Positions 46,384-52,931 of a stretch of 64,000 nt of DNA are shown in pieces. Numbering within the stretch: the first letter of the stretch is position 1; each line of letters opens with the position of its first letter. This DNA comes from Planctomycetota bacterium (lineage in GTDB: Bacteria; Planctomycetota; UBA1135; GCA-002686595). The notes beneath the pieces were generated by a model. It was not told the DNA's origin. It made no database searches and was given only the letters and a program-made list of their open reading frames with translations. The translations under genes and the position numbers were made by a program. The DNA is taken from the NCBI GenBank assembly GCA_002686265.1, contig NZBA01000026.1, positions 1 through 64,000 on the forward strand. The letters are read 5' to 3'.

Positions 46384-47220
46384 CTAGTCTTCCCGGCGGC
46401 GTCGCCAGATCGAGCGCAGGCGGGCGGCGGGGCCTAGGACGTGGAACGGACGGCCGCGCACCGCGTAGAGGTCGAGACCTCCCTTGACCGGATCGCGCGC
46501 CGCGGCTTGGCGAAGGATGCGTGCGGGCTCCATCGGGTAGGGGGCGGCGGTGGCCTTGCCGATCCGAAAACCCTGGTCGGCGAGCAGGGCGAGGAGCTCG
46601 GCGGGCTCCCCACCGCGCAGGGCGTAGGGCCAGAACTCCATCAGCAGCGCCAGGCGCGGGCTGTCGGCCAACAGCCGCTCTGCACCGCGCAGGGCGAGCC
46701 ACTCCGAGCCCTGCGTGTCGATCTTCAACACATCCACCGGGCCTCGGACATGGTCGTCCACGCGCTCGATCCGGATCTCGACTTCCTCGACCTCGCCCAT
46801 GTCCTCGGGACGCTCGGCGCCCTCGTCGAGCACGCGATTGTCTCCGTGATTCTCGCTCGCCAGGGCGATGCGCGCCGTCCCGGCCCGGTCTCCAGCCGCG
46901 AAGCGGTGCAGCCGGCCATGGCCCGGGCCGTGCTCAGCGGCGCACGCGATGTTGCGCTCGGCCACGTCGGCGATGGCGGGGACGGGTTCGAAGGCATCCA
47001 CCTCGGCGCCCGCCAGGATGGCCTGGACTGCGAACCAGCCCACGTTCGCGCCCAGGTCGAGGACGCGCGCTCCCGGCGAGAGGTGGGCGCGAAAGAGCGC
47101 CGTTTCGTGGTCCTCCCAGGCGCCGCGCTCGATGGCCGGGCCGATGACGCTGTCGTCGGCGAGCACCTCGAAGTCGATCTCGAGCCCGGGGACCCTGACG
47201 GTGCGCGTGGTCGCGTCCAT
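46384..47220 (-). CDS. FkbM-family SAM methyltransferase
   Basis: 278 aa. Rossmann methyltransferase motif I is V-L-D-L-G-A-N-V-G-W-F, followed by V-D-A-F-E-P-V-P (motif II acidic end). The FkbM marker V-L-K-I-D-T-Q-G-S-E-W and L-M-E-F-W are both present. FkbM-type enzymes O-methylate sugars or natural products. It could modify an envelope glycan; no acceptor is indicated by neighbours. The ATG lies 7 nt after a minus-strand TAGGCT box and it is divergent from queD. Confidence 0.88.
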   Translation of the reverse strand: MDATTRTVRVPGLEIDFEVLADDSVIGPAIERGAWEDHETALFRAHLSPGARVLDLGANVGWFAVQAILAGAEVDAFEPVPAIADVAERNIACAAEHGPGHGRLHRFAAGDRAGTARIALASENHGDNRVLDEGAERPEDMGEVEEVEIRIERVDDHVRGPVDVLKIDTQGSEWLALRGAERLLADSPRLALLMEFWPYALRGGEPAELLALLADQGFRIGKATAAPYPMEPARILRQAAARDPVKGGLDLYAVRGRPFHVLGPAARLRSIWRRRRED

Positions 47221-47227
47221 GGGCGGG

Positions 47228-47233
47228 AGCCTA
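47228..47233 (-). promoter_or_regulatory. -10 box (TAGGCT, minus strand) 7 nt before the FkbM gene
   Basis: TAGGCT, then 7 nt (CCCGCCC), then the ATG at 47220. Confidence 0.5.
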
Positions 47234-47286
47234 CGGCTCGGGCGCGGCGGGTGGAAGGCCTCGTGGACCGCGAACGGGAGGCCGGA

Positions 47287-47292
47287 TAGGCT
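47287..47292 (+). promoter_or_regulatory. -10 box (TAGGCT) 7 nt before queD
   Basis: The same hexamer and spacing as the divergent FkbM box: TAGGCT, 7 nt (CGGGGGC), GTG at 47300. The pair shares a 79-bp intergenic region. Confidence 0.5.
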
Positions 47293-47299
47293 CGGGGGC

Positions 47300-47806
47300 G
47301 TGGAACGCTGGGCAATCGAGATCGAGAAGGAGTACTTCAAGTTCTCCGCGGCGCACTTTCTGATCTTTCCCGACGGGAGCGCGGAGCGCCTCCACGGGCA
47401 CAACTACCGGGTCTTCGTGGAGATCGACGGCTCGCTCTCCGACTGTGGTCTGGTGATCGACTTCAAGGCCATCAAGCCCGTCGTCCGCGAGCTGCTCGAC
47501 GGCCTGGACGAGCACTTCCTGATCCCCAGCGAGCACCCGCACCTGACCTGGGAGGAGACGGCCGACGGGAACGTCGAGGTGCGCTACCTCGACCGCCGCT
47601 ACTCGGTGCCGGCCGAGGACGTGATCGCCCTGCCGCTCAACAACACCAGCTCGGAGAACCTGGCCGGCTTCGTCGGCCGCGAGCTGCGCGGGCGCCTCGC
47701 CGAGCGGTTCGGCGAGGTACGCGTCCGCGGCCTGCGCGTGGCGGTGGAGGAGACCGCCGGGCAGCGGGGCGTGTACCACTACGCCGCGGACGAGCAGCCC
47801 CCGTGA
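47300..47806 (+). CDS. queD: 6-carboxytetrahydropterin synthase / 6-pyruvoyl-tetrahydropterin synthase family
   Basis: 168 aa from GTG. Zinc-binding histidines are seen in F-S-A-A-H-F and L-H-G-H-N-Y; the active-site segment is S-D-C-G-L-V-I-D-F, and N-N-T-S-S-E-N-L-A matches the substrate-binding end. In bacteria QueD makes 6-carboxytetrahydropterin from dihydroneopterin triphosphate for queuosine. An insertion of about 15 residues (T-A-D-G-N-V-E-V-R-Y-L-D-R-R-Y) is larger than in E. coli QueD. No other que genes are in the window, so a pterin role is not excluded. Confidence 0.88.
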   Translation: MERWAIEIEKEYFKFSAAHFLIFPDGSAERLHGHNYRVFVEIDGSLSDCGLVIDFKAIKPVVRELLDGLDEHFLIPSEHPHLTWEETADGNVEVRYLDRRYSVPAEDVIALPLNNTSSENLAGFVGRELRGRLAERFGEVRVRGLRVAVEETAGQRGVYHYAADEQPP

Positions 47807-47852
47807 GCCGCCGGGACCCGCAAGCCTCCACGCTGGAGCCGGACGCGACGTG

Positions 47853-48383
47853 ATGGGGTCCTGGGAGTTCCTGCTGATCTTCATCCTGGTCCTGATCGGG
47901 GCCGGCGTGACGAACCTGTTGCACGGCATCGGCCGCCTGATGCTGCAGCGCTCGAGCATCCGCTTCTGGTGGGTGCACGCAGTCTGGCTGACCGTCCTGG
48001 CCTTCACCCACGTGACGGTCTGGTTCAGCTTCTACGGCCAGCAGGGCCGGGCCTACGGGTTCTGGGAGTTCGCCGGGTTCTTCTTCTCCTTCGGCCTGCT
48101 CCAACTCCTCACGGTCCTCACGTTCCCCGACGCCTCGACGCCCGCTCCCCTCGACCTGAGGGAACACTTCCTGGCCCATCACCGGCCCTACTTCGGGATC
48201 TGGGTGCTCGTCTGGCTGACCCTCCTCCTCCAGCAGGGCGCGGCGACCGGGCGCCACGCGCTCTGGCCCGCCGTCTACGCCGCCCTGTCCGTCGTCGGCG
48301 TGGTGGTCTCCTCCGCGCGCTGGCACGCGTGCCTGGCGGCGGCGATCCTCGCCGCGATCGCCGTGCACGTCTCGGTCGGCTAG
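47853..48383 (+). CDS. Small multi-pass membrane protein of unknown function
   Basis: 176 aa. Four to five hydrophobic helices are clear: WEFLLIFILVLIGAGVTNLL, WWVHAVWLTVLAFTHVTVWF, FWEFAGFFFSFGLLQLLTVL, YFGIWVLVWLTLLL and the last VYAALSVVGVVV to LAAAILAAIAVHV. Aromatic and His residues within helices (H-A-V-W, H-H-R-P-Y-F) are notable. No family is recognised. It follows queD by 46 bp, probably in the same transcript. Confidence 0.7.
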   Translation: MGSWEFLLIFILVLIGAGVTNLLHGIGRLMLQRSSIRFWWVHAVWLTVLAFTHVTVWFSFYGQQGRAYGFWEFAGFFFSFGLLQLLTVLTFPDASTPAPLDLREHFLAHHRPYFGIWVLVWLTLLLQQGAATGRHALWPAVYAALSVVGVVVSSARWHACLAAAILAAIAVHVSVG

Positions 48384-48438
48384 GGCGGTCGGCGGAGGAG
48401 CGGTTGCACGGGCGCGGGCCAGCGGTCATCCTTCCGCC

Positions 48439-48966
48439 ATGCAGACCCCGAAGCAGCCTGCCGTGACGGGCGCGGTGGCGGCGCTCCTGGCGCTCGGCGC
48501 GTGCAGCGCGCCTCCCAAGGGCGAGCCCGGTCCGGACGCGCGCGCCCAGTTCGAGCGCTTCGTCGCCCTGGAGGGGGACTGGCGCATCATCGGTGGCGAC
48601 CACACCGTGGGCGCAACCCACACCTACCGCACGATCGCCAACGGCAGCGCCGTGGTCGAGACGATCTTCCCCGGCCAGCCCCACGAGATGGTGACCGTGT
48701 ACCACCTCGACGGGCCGTCCCTGGTGCTGACCCACTACTGCGCCCTGGGGAACCAGCCGCGCATGGTGGCCTCGGCGGGAGAGGGCGAGACGATCCGGTT
48801 CCGCTTCGACTCCGGCGGCAACCTCTCCGTCGGCACCGACCCCCACATGCACGACGCACGCTTCACCTTCGCCGACGAGGAGCGCTTCACCTCCACCTGG
48901 ACCCAGTGGGACGGCGGCGTGGAGATCGAGCGCATGGTGATGGAGCTGGAGCGCGTCGCGCCCTGA
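48439..48966 (+). CDS. Lipoprotein of unknown function
   Basis: 175 aa. Signal peptide AVAALLALGACS has a lipobox L-G-A-C with Cys as lipid anchor. The remaining part is a predicted beta-barrel with E-G-D-W-R-I-I-G-G-D-H-T-V-G, T-Y-R-T-I-A-N-G-S-A-V-V-E-T and F-R-F-D-S-G-G-N-L, similar in style to DUF1579-like or lipocalin-type proteins. The match is by pattern only. A CATCCT, a weaker -10 match, lies 6 nt before the ATG. Confidence 0.7.
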   Translation: MQTPKQPAVTGAVAALLALGACSAPPKGEPGPDARAQFERFVALEGDWRIIGGDHTVGATHTYRTIANGSAVVETIFPGQPHEMVTVYHLDGPSLVLTHYCALGNQPRMVASAGEGETIRFRFDSGGNLSVGTDPHMHDARFTFADEERFTSTWTQWDGGVEIERMVMELERVAP

Positions 48967-48979
48967 GTCTGCTCGCATC

Positions 48980-49600
48980 GTGGCCTGTCCCACCGAAGAG
49001 CCGGACGCCGTCTGCCCGACGCCCGACGCAGCCCTGGAGCGGCTTCTGGAGGGCCACCGCCGCTTCCTCGCGGGCCGCCCCCTCGAGCGCGACCTGGGCG
49101 CCGAGCGCCGCGCGGGGGAGGCCGGCCAGCGGCCCTTCGCCGCGGTCCTGGGTTGCATCGACTCGCGTGTGAGCCCGGAGGCGATCTTCGACCAGGGCCT
49201 GGGCGCCCTGACGGTCGTGCGCGTGGCCGGCAACGTCGTGAACGACGACGGGGTGGCGAGCCTCGAGTTCGCCTGCGCCGTGGTCGGCACGAGCCTCGTG
49301 GTCGTCCTCGGACACACCGGCTGCGGCGCGGTGCGCGGGGCGATCGACGGCGTTGAGCTGGGCAGGCTCCCCGGCCTCCTCGCGAAGCTCCGGCCGGCCC
49401 TGGAGCGCGCCGGCGGTGGGGGGGGCGAGGGCGACCGCGAGGCCTTCTTGGACCGCGCGACGAGGGCCAACGTCGAGGTCGGTCTGGCGAGCCTGCGGGA
49501 ACGAAGCGCCGTCCTCTCCGACCTGGAGCGGGAGGGCCGGATCCGGCTGGTGGGCGCGGTCTACGACGTGATGACGGGCGCGCTGGAACTCGTCGGCTGA
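48980..49600 (+). CDS. Beta-class carbonic anhydrase
   Basis: 206 aa from GTG. Zinc ligands Cys59, His112 and Cys115 and the Asp61-Arg63 dyad are present (L-G-C-I-D-S-R, G-H-T-G-C-G-A). The enzyme interconverts CO2 and bicarbonate. No signal peptide is visible, so it is cytoplasmic. It is shorter in the loop after V-N-D-D-G than plant forms. It begins 13 bp after the lipoprotein stop and ends inside a palindrome shared with the SRPBCC gene. Confidence 0.92.
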   Translation: MACPTEEPDAVCPTPDAALERLLEGHRRFLAGRPLERDLGAERRAGEAGQRPFAAVLGCIDSRVSPEAIFDQGLGALTVVRVAGNVVNDDGVASLEFACAVVGTSLVVVLGHTGCGAVRGAIDGVELGRLPGLLAKLRPALERAGGGGGEGDREAFLDRATRANVEVGLASLRERSAVLSDLEREGRIRLVGAVYDVMTGALELVG

Positions 49601-49616
49601 CCTCGCGCGTCAGCCG
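49594..49616. terminator. Bidirectional terminator-like hairpin containing both stop codons
   Basis: CGGCTGAC (49594-49601) and GTCAGCCG (49609-49616) form a perfect 8-bp stem with a 7-nt loop. The left arm holds TGA of the carbonic anhydrase; the right arm holds TCA, the stop of the minus-strand gene. No T-run follows. Confidence 0.55.
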
Positions 49617-50047
49617 CGCGCCTCGCCGAAGCTCTCGAGGCCGTCGAGCTCCTTGCGCTGGGCGTCGCAGCCCGAGCGCCGCATCAGCCAGCCGAGGAGG
49701 AAGAACATCACCCGCGTCATGCCCTTGCCCCGCACGATCGAGTGCTGGGTCCCCCGCGTGCCGCCCTCGCGCTCCTCGAAGGTGTAGTCCACGTCGATGT
49801 CGAACTGGGCACCGGTGAGGTGGATCGCCGCGTAGCGCGGCGGGTCCCAGGCGGTGACGAGCCCGTCGAGGGGGATGTCGCACCCGCGGTCGCGGGTCAG
49901 GATCCGAAAGCGCGTCCCCACCCCGCCGGTGTCCTCGATGACCTCCTCGGAGACGCAGGTCTCGCTCCACTCACACACGTGGTCGTTGGTGCACTCGAAG
50001 ACGTGTCCGATCGGTCGGTCGACGTCTACGGAGAGTCTGGCTTCCAT
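49610..50047 (-). CDS. SRPBCC (polyketide cyclase/START-like) protein
   Basis: 145 aa from the ATG at 50047; the frame is open further, but that part lacks family features. The SRPBCC pattern starts [18 protein letters not shown] and continues with predicted strands and a C-terminal helix. The fold binds hydrophobic ligands; no substrate is predicted. A short hydrophobic part near the end ([10 protein letters not shown]) may touch the membrane. It is convergent with the carbonic anhydrase gene. Confidence 0.7.
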   Translation of the reverse strand: MEARLSVDVDRPIGHVFECTNDHVCEWSETCVSEEVIEDTGGVGTRFRILTRDRGCDIPLDGLVTAWDPPRYAAIHLTGAQFDIDVDYTFEEREGGTRGTQHSIVRGKGMTRVMFFLLGWLMRRSGCDAQRKELDGLESFGEARG

Positions 50048-50172
50048 GTCGGCGGCGGTGGGGACGGGGCGGGACACGGGAGGATGGCGCACTTCGTTTC
50101 CCGACGCCGTCATCGGCATTCGAGTCCGCCGAATCGACCGTCTGGCGCGTTTCCTGCCCCCGGCGCGTGCGC

Positions 50173-50178
50173 TACAAT
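50173..50178 (+). promoter_or_regulatory. -10 box (TACAAT) of the selenoprotein peroxiredoxin gene
   Basis: TACAAT, with a weak TTTCCT at 17 bp upstream (50150-50155). The leader to the ATG at 50274 would be about 90 nt. Confidence 0.45.
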
Positions 50179-50273
50179 CGCCGCCCGCGAGCCGGTCGGC
50201 GTCCCCGGCCGCCGGGGTCAGAGGGACCTCGGACCGAACGCGGTTTTGCCACCCCCAACCCCCGATTGCCTCC

Positions 50274-50873
50274 ATGAGCAACTTCATCGGCCAGGCCGCG
50301 CCCGCCTTCTCGGCGCCGGCTGTCATGCCGGACGGCTCTACTCGGACCGTGAGTCTCTCCGACTACTCCGGGCAGTACGTCGCGCTGTTCTTCTACCCCA
50401 AGGACTTCACCTTCGTCTGACCGTCCGAGCTGATCGCTTTCGACCGCCGCATCGGCGAGTTCGAGAAGCGAGGCGTCCAGGTTCTGGGCGTTTCCATGGA
50501 CGACGCGGAGACCCACGCGAGCTGGCGGAACACGGCCGTCGCGGAGGGAGGCATCGGGCCCGTCGCCTATCCGCTCCTGGCGGACACGACGAAGCAGATG
50601 TCGCAGGACTATGACGTGGTCCACGCCGAGAGCGGATTCTCGGCCCGGGGCACCTTCCTGGTCGACCCCGACGGCGTCTGCTGGCACGCGGTGGTCAACA
50701 ACCTGCCCCTGGGCCGCGACATGGACGAGCTGTTGCGCGCCGTCGACGGCGTGCAGTTCTTCAAGGAGCACGGCCAGGTTTGCCCCGCCGGCTGGGCGAC
50801 CGGCAAGGCCGGCATGATCCCCGACGACGACGGGGTCAAGTCCTACCTCTCCGAGCACGGCGACAGCCTGTAG
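50274..50873 (+). CDS. prxU: Peroxiredoxin with in-frame TGA at the peroxidatic position, probable selenoprotein
   Basis: The frame is 200 codons with a single TGA at codon 49 (50418-50420). Upstream it encodes [11 protein letters not shown] and F-Y-P-K-D-F-T-F-V; downstream it continues in the same frame with [21 protein letters not shown] and [13 protein letters not shown]. In AhpC/Prx1 proteins the segment is D-F-T-F-V-C-P-S-E, so the TGA replaces exactly the peroxidatic Cys. The resolving Cys is kept at position 170 (Q-V-C-P-A-G-W). The simplest reading is selenocysteine, as known in PrxU proteins. The predicted role is reduction of peroxides in the cytoplasm. No Sec machinery genes are in the window. 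Confidence 0.88.
50418..50460 (+). promoter_or_regulatory. Candidate SECIS region after the TGA codon
   Basis: Two stem-loops follow the TGA. GAGC-TGATC-GCTT (50427-50439) has G at loop position 2, as SelB prefers, but lies only about 12 nt after TGA. CGCCG-CAT-CGGCG (50445-50457) is stronger and at 25-32 nt, within the usual range, but its loop lacks the G. Which one is used cannot be decided by eye. Confidence 0.4.
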
Positions 50874-50933
50874 GTCGCTAAGTCTCCGAGGGCCTCCGCG
50901 TCCGTCTCTCACGGGCGGGAGCGGGGGCCTCGT

Positions 50934-52931
50934 CTATCGGGGAGCGAGGAAGGCGCGCAGGCGCTCGGAGTGCTCCGCCCGGGCGGCGGCGAGGTCGGCG
51001 AGAGCCGCGCGCCCCTCGCCGTCTACGAGGGTGAGGGCCTGGGTCAAGACCGCGTCGTCGGCGGCGGCGAGGAGCGTAGCGAGGAGTTCCGACCGTGTGC
51101 CCGCGCGCTCCAGCAGGCGCGAGGCGGTCGTGCGCGGGCTCTGGTAGCCGGGGTGGGCATCGCGATCGACGAACAGCGGGTTGGTGGCCGCTAGGGTGTA
51201 GGGGTTCTCGACGTCCCACCAGGGCAGGCGCCGCTCGGCGCCGAGGACGACGACGCTGATCCAAGCGTCGTGTTCCGAAGCCAGCTCGAGTTGGAACGCG
51301 CGCCGCAGGTCCACCGGGCCGGCCTCGCACTCTAGCTCGACACGCTCGCGGGCCTCGCCGTTCACGAAGACCGTGATCGACTCGGGTCGCGCCCAGGACG
51401 GGGCGGCGACGCGCACGACGAATTCGACGCCGCCGTCGGGAGCGCTCACGACCTCGCCCATCAGCGATGCGCCGTCCTCGTCCGCGGTGAGCAGGTCCGT
51501 GAAGATGCCGTGGCTGACCGAGGCGTGGCCGGCGTTGATGGCGGCGCAGGCTGCCTCGACGTCGATGTGAGCGGGATCGCCCGCGCCACTACGGACGTAG
51601 GTGCGCCCGCCGCCGACCGTGTCGCTGACCGTGTGGGAGTCGGAGGCTCCGACGGCCGTGATCGATTCGCCGCGGTCCAACAACCCGAACCAGTCGCGGA
51701 ACAGCTCCATGGGGTCGGCCTGCCCCGTGTCCGAGTTCACGAGCTCCATGGCGTCGAAGGGGAACGCGCTGTTGTCGCCGCGCGTTCCGCTGGGGGGGTC
51801 GAGGGGCGCACGATCGAACGGGCTGTCGTCCTCCGGCCAGCGCGGGTGGTTGAGGATTACCGTGCGCGCTCCGCGGGAGCGGATGTCGTCGGCGAGCTTC
51901 ACCCAGTCGAGCTGCGTGTGGTCGGGGACGGCCTCGTCGGGGTCGAGGGGGAAGGCGTTGAAGTGGCCGTTCTCGGTCGTGACCTCGTTTCCGATCACCG
52001 CCGTGTAGTGAGCGCTCAAACCGAGCCTCTCCTGGGTGGGGCGGTAGTCGGTGTTGTGGTTGTGGTCGGTGGCGATCGCCAGCTCGACGCCCTCACCCGC
52101 CAGGGTGATCACCCGCTCGTGGACGCTGGCGTCCCCGTGACCGGAGAACTCCAGGGTGTGGATGTGGGTGTCGCAGGCGACGTAGCCGGTCGTGTCGACT
52201 TCGTGGGTGATGCGCAGGGTGAGCTCCGCGCCGCCTTCGGTCAGATCGACGGATCCCTGGGCGACGCCCCACTCCGTGCCGCGCGAGGCGTACACCGTGA
52301 ACCTCCCCGCCTCGAGCTCCGCTTCCAGGCGCCCGCCGATGGTGTAGGCCACCCCTTCCCGCACGGCGCTCGTGGCCGGGTCGGTGTAGAACAGGCGCGC
52401 CGGCCCGCCGTCCTCGCGGAGAAGGCTGAGCCGCGAGGGGAGCGGCAGGCCAGTCTCGGCGTCCAGAACCGTCACGCTGACCGGCCGCAGGCGCAAGACC
52501 TCGCGCAAGCTCCCCTCGGTCAGGCGGAGGTTCCCCAGCACCACGTCGTCGGCGGGTACTTCGGGCGTGATCTCGAGCACGTTCGTGCCGTCGACCAGGG
52601 TGCCGCCGGGGATCGCGTACCAGCGCTCCACCGGGCCGGCTCCGCGCGCGAGCAGGGCCACGCGCTCGCCGTTGAGGCCGAGGTGCCAGGCATTGTCCAC
52701 GCTGCGCTGGGTGATCCACAGGACCGACTCCCCGTTGCGGGCGCGGCCCTCGAACTCCAGGCGCAGACTCGTTCCCTCGGGCGTGGCGGAGGCCTCCGGC
52801 CATTCCGGGGTCACGTCGTCGCCGAGGTGATGGTGGTCCGCGTCGATCACACGCACGCACGGGTCCTGGTCGACGAGGGACGCGGTCACAGCGAGGCCGC
52901 AGAAGAGGGCCGTGGGGCGCAGGAGGTTCAT
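50934..52931 (-). CDS. Secreted PHP-domain metallohydrolase (CehA/McbA type)
   Basis: 665 aa. A signal peptide (LFCGLAVTASLV) precedes an about 150-residue beta-rich part resembling a carbohydrate-binding sandwich, then a PHP domain. Metal ligands seen are C-D-T-H-I-H-T, A-T-D-H-N-H-N, G-N-E-V-T-T, I-L-N-H-P-R and G-A-S-D-S-H-T. Further beta-sandwich and helical parts make up the C-terminus. The family hydrolyses phosphoesters or similar bonds; CehA is a carbaryl hydrolase, but the substrate here is unknown. The start overlaps the previous stop by 4 bp, so it is coupled to the LamG/toroid gene. Confidence 0.82.
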   Translation of the reverse strand: MNLLRPTALFCGLAVTASLVDQDPCVRVIDADHHHLGDDVTPEWPEASATPEGTSLRLEFEGRARNGESVLWITQRSVDNAWHLGLNGERVALLARGAGPVERWYAIPGGTLVDGTNVLEITPEVPADDVVLGNLRLTEGSLREVLRLRPVSVTVLDAETGLPLPSRLSLLREDGGPARLFYTDPATSAVREGVAYTIGGRLEAELEAGRFTVYASRGTEWGVAQGSVDLTEGGAELTLRITHEVDTTGYVACDTHIHTLEFSGHGDASVHERVITLAGEGVELAIATDHNHNTDYRPTQERLGLSAHYTAVIGNEVTTENGHFNAFPLDPDEAVPDHTQLDWVKLADDIRSRGARTVILNHPRWPEDDSPFDRAPLDPPSGTRGDNSAFPFDAMELVNSDTGQADPMELFRDWFGLLDRGESITAVGASDSHTVSDTVGGGRTYVRSGAGDPAHIDVEAACAAINAGHASVSHGIFTDLLTADEDGASLMGEVVSAPDGGVEFVVRVAAPSWARPESITVFVNGEARERVELECEAGPVDLRRAFQLELASEHDAWISVVVLGAERRLPWWDVENPYTLAATNPLFVDRDAHPGYQSPRTTASRLLERAGTRSELLATLLAAADDAVLTQALTLVDGEGRAALADLAAARAEHSERLRAFLAPR

